This document shows, piece by piece, positions 36,289 to 44,750 of a DNA stretch of 64,000 bases. The position numbers were made by a program, and so were the translations under genes. Every line of letters starts with the position of its first letter. Position 1 is the stretch's first letter. The stretch is from NCBI GenBank assembly GCA_033717875.1, contig JADDKJ010000015.1, forward strand, positions 1 to 64,000, written 5' to 3'. This stretch comes from SBBG01 sp033717875 (GTDB taxonomy: Bacteria > Pseudomonadota > Gammaproteobacteria > Ga0077554 > Ga007554). The notes under the pieces were generated by a model. It was not told the DNA's origin. It did not search any database and saw only the letters and a program-made list of their open reading frames with translations.

Positions 36289-38714
36289 GGCTGCTTCTCC
36301 TGGGTGATGGTTGGAAATGACGGAATGAGGTCGGCGGCCCAGTCAAGGCCGCGATGACGCAGCCAGGCGGCGGCGAAGTCCGCAGGCGGCACCGACGCGG
36401 AAACGGCATCGATGGCGCGCTGGTCTTCGGGCTTCGCCACACCAGCAAATGCCAGCGTCACCGGCCCGAGTCCCAGATCGAAGACCCGATTGCCGAGTCT
36501 CGACTGGTAGTAGTAATCGCGCTTGGGCTGTGCGGTCGCCACGATATCGATCTGCCGCGTATTGAGGCCGAAGCCTTCGTAGACTGAGCGAATCTGTGGT
36601 TCGGTCGCCTGCGGGTTGGGCAGGAAGATACGGTTCACGCAGCTCTCGACAATGGCCGGGGCGATGGTGGAATCTTTGATGTCCGCCAGCGACTGTGTGG
36701 CGAAGATGACAGAGACGTTCTTCTTACGCAGCGTCTTGAGCCACTGCCGGATACGCGCGGCGAACACCGGGTCGTCGAGGAACAGCCAAGCTTCATCGAG
36801 GATCAACAGCGTCGGGGCACCGTCGAGGCGTTCCTCGAAGCGCGCGAACAGGTAGCGCAGCACGGCCAGCGCCGCCGCCTTGCTGTGCATCAGCTCTTCC
36901 ATCTCAAATGCCTGCACGTCGGCGCAACCGAGCCGATCATGGTCGGCGTCGAGCAGCTTGCCGTGCGCGCCGCCCAGCACATAAGGTTGCAGGGCCTGTC
37001 GCAGTGCGTTCGATTGCAGCAGCACAGACAAGCCGGTCAGGGTGCGCTGATCGAGCGGCGCGCTGGCGAGACTGTTCAGCGCCGACCACACGGACTCCTT
37101 CTCGGCCGGCCCGACGGCCACGCCTTCGTGAATCAAGCGGCCTTGGACCCAATCCGCCGCCCAGGCGCGGTAACTGTCCTGATCGATATGGGCCAGTGGC
37201 TGGAAGGCGATGGCGCCGTCGGCGCCCAGTTCGTAATGCTCGCCACCCAGCCCAAGCACGGTGGCGCGAATGGAGCGTCCCATGTCGAAAGCGAAGATGC
37301 GCGACCCGGCATAGCGGCGGAACTGCAATGCCAGCGTCGCGAGCAGCACCGATTTGCCCATTCCGATGGGGCCGACTACCAAGGTATTGCCTACGTCGCC
37401 AATGTGCGTGACCAGCCTGAACGGTGTCGAGCCATCGGTGCGCGTCACGATCAGCGGCGGACCTTCGAGGTGCGCATTGCGCTCTTGCCCGGCCCACACC
37501 GCCGACACTGGCATCATATGGGCCAGATTCAAGGTCGAGACGATGGGCTGGCGCACGTTGGCGTAGGCATGTCCCGGAATCGACGACAGCCAGGCATCGA
37601 CCGCGTTCAAAGTTTCTGGGATCGTCACGAAGCCTCGGCCCTGAATGGTTCGCTCTATGGCGCGCAGCTTCTCGTCGGCAGCGGTTGCATCGGTATCGAG
37701 TACCGTCACGGTTGCGGTGACGAAGCCAAACGACACCTGATCGCCGCCCAACTCTTGCAATGCCGCATCGGCATCGGCCGCCTTGTTCGACGCATCGGAA
37801 TCGACCAACGGACTCTCCTGCTGGAAGACGGTTTCGCGCAGCAGCGCGACGATGTTCTTGCGCTTGGCGAACCACTGGCGGCGCAAACGCCCCAGCTCGC
37901 GCTCGGCCTCGGCCTTGTCCAGGCACAGAAAGCGTGTGCTCCAGCGGTAGGCAAAGCCCAGGCGGTTGAGGTCATCGAGCAGGCCGGGCCAGGTCGAAGT
38001 CGGAAAGCCGCGTACCGACACCACGCGCAGATGCTGGCTCCCAAGCATCGGTGTGAGTCCACCCGTCAATGGCTCATCAGCCAGCAGCGCATCGAGGTGC
38101 ATCGGCACCTCGGGCACGGCCACCGGATGCCGGCGCGTGGACACGCAGGCATGCAGGTAGGTCAAGGTCTGGCCATCATCGAGCCAGCCGATCTCGGGCA
38201 TCACGCCTTCGAGCAAACCGAAGAAACGTTCGGTCTCCGAAACGAAGCCCTCCAGCCGCTCGCGCCAATCCACGCCTTCGACCTTGGTGTTCTCGTACAG
38301 CAGCTTCGCGGCGCGTGCTGCCGATTCCTCGGGCGGCAAGTACAGCAGCGTCAGGTGGTACGCGCTCTCGAAGTGGCTATCGGCCTCCTCAAAAGCGGCG
38401 CGGCGCTCTTCATCGACCAGCCAGGACAGTGGCTCGGGGAACGTAGAATTTGGATAGTTCGCCGCTTCGTGCCGTTCGGCCTCCACGAACAGCGCCCAGC
38501 CGGAACCAAGCCAACGCAACGCGTTGTTCAACCGCGCAGAGGTTGCGACCAGTTCGCCTTGCGTAGCGCTGTCCAGGTCTGGCCCGCGAAACCGTGCCGT
38601 GCGCTGGAACGAGCCGTCCTTGTTGAGTACGACGCCAGGTGCGACCAGTCCCGCCCAAGGTAGCCAGTCGGCCAACAGCGCGGGGCGTTTACGGTATTCG
38701 GCAAGGTGCATCAT
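36285..38714 (-). CDS. trbE: Conjugal transfer ATPase TrbE (VirB4-like)
   Basis: An 809-residue cytoplasmic ATPase that powers assembly and substrate passage. The typical start is MMHLAEYRKRPALLADWLPW at ATG 38714, after GAGG; the frame is open for a further 207 bp but that lies in trbD. The N-terminal CagE/TrbE/VirB4 domain precedes a C-terminal motor with Walker A VVGPIGMGKSVLLATL (about 447-462), Walker B TLLILDEAWLFLDD and FATQSLADI. It ends with an ATGA overlap into trbJ. Length fits the family. Confidence 0.95.
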   Translation of the reverse strand: MMHLAEYRKRPALLADWLPWAGLVAPGVVLNKDGSFQRTARFRGPDLDSATQGELVATSARLNNALRWLGSGWALFVEAERHEAANYPNSTFPEPLSWLVDEERRAAFEEADSHFESAYHLTLLYLPPEESAARAAKLLYENTKVEGVDWRERLEGFVSETERFFGLLEGVMPEIGWLDDGQTLTYLHACVSTRRHPVAVPEVPMHLDALLADEPLTGGLTPMLGSQHLRVVSVRGFPTSTWPGLLDDLNRLGFAYRWSTRFLCLDKAEAERELGRLRRQWFAKRKNIVALLRETVFQQESPLVDSDASNKAADADAALQELGGDQVSFGFVTATVTVLDTDATAADEKLRAIERTIQGRGFVTIPETLNAVDAWLSSIPGHAYANVRQPIVSTLNLAHMMPVSAVWAGQERNAHLEGPPLIVTRTDGSTPFRLVTHIGDVGNTLVVGPIGMGKSVLLATLALQFRRYAGSRIFAFDMGRSIRATVLGLGGEHYELGADGAIAFQPLAHIDQDSYRAWAADWVQGRLIHEGVAVGPAEKESVWSALNSLASAPLDQRTLTGLSVLLQSNALRQALQPYVLGGAHGKLLDADHDRLGCADVQAFEMEELMHSKAAALAVLRYLFARFEERLDGAPTLLILDEAWLFLDDPVFAARIRQWLKTLRKKNVSVIFATQSLADIKDSTIAPAIVESCVNRIFLPNPQATEPQIRSVYEGFGLNTRQIDIVATAQPKRDYYYQSRLGNRVFDLGLGPVTLAFAGVAKPEDQRAIDAVSASVPPADFAAAWLRHRGLDWAADLIPSFPTITQEKQP

Positions 38715-38724
38715 GGTCTTCGCC

Positions 38725-38997
38725 TCAAACGTCCAGCAGCGTGCGGTGCTTGATGTGCCGCGCGAACACGGCCATGAACTGCGCATCCAGCCGCGCGCCC
38801 CAGACCGCCAGCGAGTGCCCAACAATCCACAGCGCAATACCGGGCAGCCAGAGTTGCAGCCCGAGCCCCACGGCGGCGGCCAGCGTGCCGTTGGCAATCG
38901 CCACGGTGCGCGGTGCGCCACCCAGCAGAATGGGTTCGGTCAACGAACGGTGCAGCGGCACTTCGAAGCCGGGTGCGTCAGCAGGCAGCGCGTTCAT
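38725..38997 (-). CDS. trbD: Conjugal transfer protein TrbD (VirB3-like)
   Basis: A 90-residue inner-membrane protein that accompanies TrbE. It shows the conserved VPLHRSLTEPILLGGAPR entry and two hydrophobic segments (VAIANGTLAAAVGLGLQLWL and GIALWIVGHSLAVW), then a charged end (DAQFMAVFARHIKH). It overlaps trbC at its start in an ATGA. Confidence 0.93.
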   Translation of the reverse strand: MNALPADAPGFEVPLHRSLTEPILLGGAPRTVAIANGTLAAAVGLGLQLWLPGIALWIVGHSLAVWGARLDAQFMAVFARHIKHRTLLDV

Positions 38998-39326
38998 GCG
39001 ATCACCGCTCCACCGCTGAAGCTGAAGAAGGTCAGGAAAAATGATGAGGCGGCGAAGGCGATCGACAGGCCGAAGACGATCTGCACCAGCTTGCGAAAGC
39101 CGCCGCTGGTGTCACCGAAGGCCAGCGTCAACCCGGTGGCAATGATGATGATCACCGCGATGATGCGAGCCACCGGCCCCTGGATCGAGTCCAGCACCGA
39201 TTGCAACGGTGCTTCCCACGGCATGTTCGACCCCGCCGCGTGCGCGGGAATGCCGATGGCCAGCAGCAATGCGGCGAGGGCTACGAATTGCAAGGCAGGT
39301 TTTACGGAAATGCGTGAAGTCGTCAT
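38994..39326 (-). CDS. trbC: Conjugal transfer pilin TrbC (VirB2-like)
   Basis: A 110-residue pilin precursor. A long signal peptide (LQFVALAALLLAIGIPAHA) is followed by PWEAPLQSVLDSIQGPVARI and two hydrophobic helices (IIAVIIIIATGLTLAFGD and LVQIVFGLSIAFAASSFFL), the TrbC/VirB2 arrangement in which the mature pilin is cyclised. It overlaps trbB (ATGA at 39326) and trbD. Confidence 0.94.
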   Translation of the reverse strand: MTTSRISVKPALQFVALAALLLAIGIPAHAAGSNMPWEAPLQSVLDSIQGPVARIIAVIIIIATGLTLAFGDTSGGFRKLVQIVFGLSIAFAASSFFLTFFSFSGGAVIA

Positions 39327-40339
39327 GACGGTTCTCCGGGAGTTGATGAAAGTAAAGGGACGGAAGGCATCAGCTCGGCGCTGAGTTGGTAGCCGTGGCT
39401 GTCGAAGCCAATGACGCGGGCGATTTCCTGCACGCGGCGTGCATGGCCGCGACCGGCGATGTAGACGATGACGTTCACGGCCTCGGCGATCAGGGCACGT
39501 GGTGCGGTCACGGCGACTTCGAGAATCAGTTGTTCCAGCCGCAGCAACGCGCCCGCTGCGGAACCGGCATGGACGGTGGCGATGCCTCCCGGATGGCCGG
39601 TGCCCCAAGCCTTGAGCAGATCCAGCGCTTCGGCGCCGCGCACTTCACCCACGACGATGCGGTCTGGCCGCAGCCGTAATGTCGAGCGCACCAGCTCGGC
39701 CATGGTCACGATGCCAGCACGAGTGCGCAGCGGTACATGGTCGCGCGCCGTACATTGCAGCTCCACCGTGTCTTCCAGCACGATCACGCGGTCGCCGGTG
39801 GCCGCGACCTCGTCGAGTAGGGCATTTGCCAGCGTGGTTTTGCCGGTGCTGGTGCCGCCCGCGATCAGGATGTTCTGGCGTTCGCGCACCGCGTCGCGCA
39901 GGAATTCCGCCTGAACTTCGGTCAGGATGCCATCGGCCACGTAGGCGTCGAGCCGGATCAGACCGACCGCGCGTTTCCGTAGCGCGAAGACCGGCCCCGG
40001 CGTCACGGGTGGCAGAGCACCCTCGAAACGTTCGCCGGTCTCGGGTAGTTCGGCGGATAGCAGCGGCTTGCCCGCATGCACCTCGGCACACACATGCGCT
40101 GCGACCAGGCGGATGATGCGTTCGCCATCGGCGGGCGTGAGGCTGACACCCAGTGGTTCGCGGCCGCTGCCCAGTCGATCCACCCAGAGGGAGCCGTCCG
40201 GATTCAGCATGACTTCCACCACGTCTGGGTCGTTCAAAGCCTTGGCGATGTCCGGCCCCATCGCCGTGCGCAGCATACGCACGCGACGTTCCAGTGCCAG
40301 CGAGGCCGACACGCCTTGATCGTGCGGCGCGCTGCTCAC
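39323..40339 (-). CDS. trbB: Conjugal transfer ATPase TrbB (VirB11-like)
   Basis: A 338-residue secretion hexamer ATPase. Visible motifs are the N-terminal domain DVVEVMLNPDGSLWVDRLG, Walker A IAGGTSTGKTTLANA (about 155-168), the Asp box VIVLEDTVELQ, Walker B RPDRIVVGEVRG and the His box GHPGGIATVHAG. The start codon is GTG at 40339, overlapping the CopG-gene stop. Confidence 0.95.
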   Translation of the reverse strand: MSSAPHDQGVSASLALERRVRMLRTAMGPDIAKALNDPDVVEVMLNPDGSLWVDRLGSGREPLGVSLTPADGERIIRLVAAHVCAEVHAGKPLLSAELPETGERFEGALPPVTPGPVFALRKRAVGLIRLDAYVADGILTEVQAEFLRDAVRERQNILIAGGTSTGKTTLANALLDEVAATGDRVIVLEDTVELQCTARDHVPLRTRAGIVTMAELVRSTLRLRPDRIVVGEVRGAEALDLLKAWGTGHPGGIATVHAGSAAGALLRLEQLILEVAVTAPRALIAEAVNVIVYIAGRGHARRVQEIARVIGFDSHGYQLSAELMPSVPLLSSTPGEPS

Positions 40340-40818
40340 GACGGTACTCCCGGTTCGTCTGTTGACGACACGGTGTTGTCGTTTTCCTGCAAGCTGAAGA
40401 ATTGGCTCTGATCAGGCTGGATTTCTTCGACCACATCCTTGACCAAGCTGCGCCCGCGCAGCAGATGCCGGCCGAGCTGCTCGATGAACTGCTCGAAGCG
40501 TGCGCGGCCCTGGGCGCGCGCTGCCTCCTGATGCGCTTCCGGCACCGGGGTACTGACGGTGAGGAAATAGCGCACGTAGAGCGCCAGCGTTTCGATCAAG
40601 ATGTTCTGGTCGCGCTCCAGCTTATCGAGTTGGCGGGATAGTCGGTCCAGTCGTTTGGCGATGGCGGCTTCGCGCTGATCGCCGGAATCGGGCGAGAGAA
40701 ACGAGGCCAGTGCGGCGGCGATGATGGAGGACTTGGACAAGCCCTTCATGGTCGCCAGCTCGTCGAGCCGCTTGGCGTGCTCGGGCTCGATGAAGAGGTT
40801 CAGACGGGTGCGGCTCAC
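40336..40818 (-). CDS. CopG-family ribbon-helix-helix regulator
   Basis: A 160-residue protein always found between traG and trbB in this type of element. The N-terminal ribbon-helix-helix (SRTRLNLFIEPEHAKRLDEL, then GLSKSSIIAAALASFL) should bind DNA and repress the transfer operon. The middle is a coiled coil (REAAIAKRLDRLSRQLDKLE). GTG start at 40818 overlaps the traG stop. The target operator is probably upstream of traG (42807-43095) but I see no clear site. Confidence 0.88.
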   Translation of the reverse strand: MSRTRLNLFIEPEHAKRLDELATMKGLSKSSIIAAALASFLSPDSGDQREAAIAKRLDRLSRQLDKLERDQNILIETLALYVRYFLTVSTPVPEAHQEAARAQGRARFEQFIEQLGRHLLRGRSLVKDVVEEIQPDQSQFFSLQENDNTVSSTDEPGVPS

Positions 40819-42806
40819 AGCGCGATTCCGTCGTCAGGATCGAGTACTGCTAGCCGCGCCGTGCGTTGCTGACGTGGATCGAGCTGGGCGGGCAAGGGCA
40901 GCGGCAGGTCGTCGTCATCAAGCAAGCCCAGGTCGTCCACCGCGCGTTCGGGCTCTGGAGTGAACACGACTTCGGCCAGCTCCGGCTGCTGCTGACGACC
41001 GCCGTCGTCGATGGCCTCACCGTGTGCAGGCAACACCAAGCCGAGAATCGGCGCAGCGGGGATCGCCAGCGCCGTCCAGTCGTCGGGTCGTGGTGCCGGT
41101 ACATCGGCGTAGTGCCCGAGCAGCAATGGCGGCGGTGCCTGCATGCGCGTCTTGAAATTCGCATCCAGGTAGTACCGAATTTTTTGCGCCTTGATCGGTG
41201 GATGGCCGGACACCATCACCACCTCGTCATCGGGCGGCAATTGCATGACTTCACCGGGCGTGAGCAGTGGTCGAGCCGTCTCCTGTCGTGACACCATCAG
41301 GTGCCCGAGCCACGGTGCCAGCCGGTGGCCCGCGTAGTTGCGTTGCGCGCGCAATTCGGTCGCGGTGCCCAATGCTTCGGAAATGCGCTTGGCGGTGCGC
41401 TCGTCGTTGGTTGCAAACGCGATCCGCACATGGCAGTTGTCGAGGATCGAATGGTTCTGGCCGTAGGCCTTGTCGATCTGGTTCAGCGATTGCGCGATCA
41501 GGAAGGCGCGCAGGCCGTAGCCCGCCATGAAGGCCAGGGCGGACTCGAAGAAGTCGAGCCGACCCAGCGCCGGGAACTCGTCCAACATCAGCAGCAGCTT
41601 GTGGCGACGCGCGATGCCGTCGCTACCGTCGAGCGATTCTGTGAGGCGTCGGCCGATCTGGTTGAGGATCAACCGGATCAGCGGCTTGGTGCGACTGATG
41701 TCCGAGGGTGGCACCACCAGATAGAGCGACACCGGATGATCGGCATCGATCAGGTCGGCGATGCGCCAGTCGCAACGCGAGGTCACTTCGGCCACTGTGG
41801 GATCGCGGTACAGGCCGAGGAAACTCATCGCGGTGGACAGCACACCCGAGCGCTCGTTTTCGCTTTTGTTCAGAACCTCGCGTGCAGCGGAGGCGACTAC
41901 GGGATGCGGCATTTCGCCCAGGTGCCGTGTCGTCATCATTCGGTGCAATGTGACTTCGAACGGGCAGGCCGGATCGGACAGGAAGTTGGCGACGCCGCGC
42001 AGTGTCTTGTCCTCGCCCGCGTAGAGTACATGCAGGATCGCGCCGACCAGCAAAGCATGGGAAGTCTTTTCCCAATGGTTGCGCCGCTCCAGCGCGCCTT
42101 CGGGATCGACCAGGATGTCGGCGATGTTCTGCACGTCGCGCACCTCGTGCATGCCGCGTCGCACTTCGAGTAGTGGGTTGTACGCGGCAGACCGTGCATC
42201 GGTTGGGTTGAACAGCAGGCAGTGCGAGAAACGCGAGCGCCAACCGGCGGTCAAGATCCAGTTCTCGCCCTTGATGTCGTGGATGACGGCGGAGCCGGGC
42301 CACGAAAGCAGCGTCGGCACCACCAGGCCGACGCCCTTGCCGGATCGCGTTGGCGCGAAAGCCATCACATGCTCGGGACCGTCGTGGCGCAGGTAGTCGC
42401 CATCTTTGCGGCCCAGGAAAACTCCGGCTGGTCCAGTCAGGCCGGAATGGCGGATTTCAGTGGGGAGCGCCCAGCGTGCCGAACCGTAGGTCGTGACCAG
42501 CTTGGACTGCCGCGCACGCCACACAGACATCGCAATAGCGACGAGGGCACCGGCGAAACCGCTGCATGCCGCGATGACACCGCCGCGCAGGAAAATGTCG
42601 GGCGCGTAGGCATCGAAGAAGTACCACCACTCGAACAGCCGCCACGGGTGATAGACCGGCATACCGAGCAGGTCGAACCACGGCGCGCCCAGGCGTAGCT
42701 GGTAGCCCAGTTGTGCTGCGGTCCATTGGGTGGCGCCCCACGTTCCCGCGATCACGATCCCGAACACCGCCAGGATCTGACCGAATAGCACACTGGTTCC
42801 CTGCAT
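40815..42806 (-). CDS. traG: Type IV coupling protein TraG (VirD4-like)
   Basis: A 663-residue inner-membrane DNA pump that recruits the relaxase-DNA complex to the channel. Two N-terminal membrane segments (LFGQILAVFGIVIAGTWGAT and IFLRGGVIAACSGFAGALVA) precede the TraG/TraD domain with Walker A FAPTRSGKGVGLVVPTLLSW (about 148-167), Walker B LLLMLDEFPALGRL and IAQSLNQIDKAYG. The C-terminus is Asp/Pro-rich and ends just before the CopG gene. It heads the transfer operon. No relaxase gene is present nearby, so its partner lies outside the window. Confidence 0.95.
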   Translation of the reverse strand: MQGTSVLFGQILAVFGIVIAGTWGATQWTAAQLGYQLRLGAPWFDLLGMPVYHPWRLFEWWYFFDAYAPDIFLRGGVIAACSGFAGALVAIAMSVWRARQSKLVTTYGSARWALPTEIRHSGLTGPAGVFLGRKDGDYLRHDGPEHVMAFAPTRSGKGVGLVVPTLLSWPGSAVIHDIKGENWILTAGWRSRFSHCLLFNPTDARSAAYNPLLEVRRGMHEVRDVQNIADILVDPEGALERRNHWEKTSHALLVGAILHVLYAGEDKTLRGVANFLSDPACPFEVTLHRMMTTRHLGEMPHPVVASAAREVLNKSENERSGVLSTAMSFLGLYRDPTVAEVTSRCDWRIADLIDADHPVSLYLVVPPSDISRTKPLIRLILNQIGRRLTESLDGSDGIARRHKLLLMLDEFPALGRLDFFESALAFMAGYGLRAFLIAQSLNQIDKAYGQNHSILDNCHVRIAFATNDERTAKRISEALGTATELRAQRNYAGHRLAPWLGHLMVSRQETARPLLTPGEVMQLPPDDEVVMVSGHPPIKAQKIRYYLDANFKTRMQAPPPLLLGHYADVPAPRPDDWTALAIPAAPILGLVLPAHGEAIDDGGRQQQPELAEVVFTPEPERAVDDLGLLDDDDLPLPLPAQLDPRQQRTARLAVLDPDDGIAL

Positions 42807-43095
42807 CTCGACCTCCTGAATTTAGCTCCTGCACAACGTGCGGACAACGATGTGCCGCAGGTGCGAGAGTGAGGGGCGATTCAGGGCCGGTCAAAGACCG
42901 TTATCGGGATAGCGGAGACGAAGAAAACAAGAATTCTAGTTGGGGAAAAACGGAGCGCATCGCTGCAAACGACAGCGCGTTTCGGCGTGTATCGCGATTC
43001 GCCGAAGAGTTATTGATGGATGCCAATAAGCAGGCACATTCCACCGCATACGACAGAAGCCATCCGATAGATGTGTGATGCTCCGGGTCGAGGCA

Positions 43096-43341
43096 TCAGT
43101 TCTGCGGTGCCGACTGCGGTGTGTATTTGCTTTTGCCGTCCCCCATGAAGCGTCGGCGGCGTGCTTCACTCGCCGCGTTGCAGAGGGCATCGCCCATCTT
43201 TGCGTGATTTTCCCTGCACAGACGTTCCACTTCCTTGAGCCGTTCGGGATTGGCGACCAGTGATTCGACGGTGTCCGTCGGAGCGGACTTTTCGCAGGCG
43301 GTCAGAACGAGGGCCAACAGTAGCAGGTCGGTCTTCTTCAT
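43096..43341 (-). CDS. EexN-family entry-exclusion lipoprotein, copy 2
   Basis: An 81-residue lipoprotein very like the one at 35284. The signal MKKTDLLLLALVLTACEK has its lipobox cysteine at 16, and the mature part shares TDTVESLVANPERLKEVERL, HAKMGDALCNAASEARRRRF and a short proline-containing tail. It lies upstream of traG with its own control region. AGGAAAC precedes ATG 43341. Two copies may give exclusion of two related elements or simply reflect a duplication. Confidence 0.85.
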   Translation of the reverse strand: MKKTDLLLLALVLTACEKSAPTDTVESLVANPERLKEVERLCRENHAKMGDALCNAASEARRRRFMGDGKSKYTPQSAPQN

Positions 43342-43380
43342 GTCGTTTCCTCATGCCCCGTGTGAACACAAGTATGTGTC

Positions 43381-44161
43381 TCATGCGGGTTCGTGGGAGT
43401 TCATGTTCTTCACCGGCATCGCGCGTTCCATGAAACGACTCAGCGGTCCAGAAGGTTTAGTTTCGGGCCGCAGCAGGTAGGTAGTCAGCAGGAGTGGTCG
43501 TCCAGCCAAGGGGCGGACCACGACTTCGGGATAGCGGAAAACCGTCTTGCCTGTGACCGCCTTCGCAAGCTTCCGGGTGACATAGCACCAGCGGATAGCG
43601 GACCAGTTCCTCCAATGGAATGCGCTTATGCGTCAGCAACGGATGGCGCGCTGGAACAACGATCACCAGCGAATCAATCCACACGGGTTCGGCGATGATG
43701 CCTTCGCCGACCTCGGCCGCATGGGCGAATCCGGCATCGTACAGGCCACTGGACAGTCCTTTCATTTGCTGAGCCAGTGTCGTTTCGAACAAGCGGATTT
43801 CCACCTCGGGCTCTTCCTCGCGATGTTGCGCGAGCAGAGCGACGAGTTGTGGCGAGGCGATGCCATCAGACAGCGCGATGCGCAGTGTGCCACGATAGCC
43901 AGTGGCAGCCGCCTTGGCACTGGCCTTGGCCTGTTCCAAGGTGGATAGCACCCGCCGCGCCTCGTCCAGGAATACCTGTCCAGCCCATGTCAACCGGGTG
44001 CTCCGCGTAGTGCGCTCGAACAGTTGTATACCCAGGTCGTATTCCAGGTCCTTAATGGCGCGCGATAGTGGGGACTGCTCGATGTGCAGGCGTTCGGCCG
44101 CGCGGGCGAAGTGGAGTTCTTCGGCAACAGCAATGAAGTAGCGCAAGTGGCGGAGTTCCAT
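43381..44161 (-). pseudogene. LysR-family regulator, deleted and frameshifted
   Basis: A LysR-type regulator with an intact N-terminus (MELRHLRYFIAVAEELHFAR, helix-turn-helix through SPLSRAIKDLEYDLGIQLFE) and most of its effector domain, up to LVLCHPEACEG. From about 43560 downward the frame reads nonsense (HRQDGFPLSRSRGPP) to a stop at 43457, while another frame carries a typical LysR C-terminus (EVVVRPLAGRPLLLTTYLLR, PSGPLSRFMERAM) to a stop at 43381. About 60 codons normally lying between these parts are missing, so this is an internal deletion plus frame change. Related elements often carry such a regulator near traG; here it is probably dead. Confidence 0.8.
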
Positions 44162-44363
44162 CCCTGGGCCATTAGGTGTCAGCAGCGTGCAAGTAGCTCC
44201 GGGTTGACCGACGCCGCGGACAGGGTGTCGCGCGCAATTCACGTAGCGCGGCGGCCTTGAAGTGCGCCGTGACCGCATCCACATTCATGTAAACACGCGG
44301 CAGTGGCTGCAATACATGACCTCCGAGACCACGCCACGCGCCAGAAACGTCTGTTCGCATCGG

Positions 44364-44750
44364 TTATCCATGATTTCTCCTTTCATTCTTTCCTGCTGTC
44401 CCGCCAGGCTCGTCAAGGCGGCCTATGCGCTGCACTTTTCGCGCTACTCGCACCGCCAGCCGCAGCCAGGCGGGCCGCCACGTCAGGGTGAGGGCAACAG
44501 CGGCGGCACCGGCCGTCAGCACCAACACCCACAGCACGCTGCCAAAGCTCGCTCCATCGCGCAGCAGCGTGAGCGCCAGACTCACGGCCAGCGCCGGGTA
44601 GCCGATCGCCCGCAAGGCAGTGACGCGTCCGGGAGGCGGCGTCAGTTCACCGGTCACGTCTTTCCAATGTCTTGGAAGCGATAAGGCCAGGCACGCGAAG
44701 CCGAGGCAACTCGCGGCCAGGGCGAGTGCAAGCCACAGCGCCTCATGCAT
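44364..44750 (-). CDS. DUF3325 small membrane protein
   Basis: A 128-residue membrane protein of the DUF3325 type, typically the last gene after a PepSY protein in iron-uptake operons. Three or four hydrophobic segments are visible (EALWLALALAASCLGFACLA, LRAIGYPALAVSLALTLL, VLWVLVLTAGAAAVALTL), then a basic tail. Its ATG 44750 lies within the end of the PepSY gene (8-bp overlap), so the two are coupled. Function is unknown. Confidence 0.78.
   Translation of the reverse strand: MHEALWLALALAASCLGFACLALSLPRHWKDVTGELTPPPGRVTALRAIGYPALAVSLALTLLRDGASFGSVLWVLVLTAGAAAVALTLTWRPAWLRLAVRVARKVQRIGRLDEPGGTAGKNERRNHG

Noticed and set aside
44172..44360. A small protein gene between the LysR remnant and DUF3325
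   Set aside because: 62 codons with no ribosome site or recognisable domain; it may be debris from the deletion in the neighbouring regulator.
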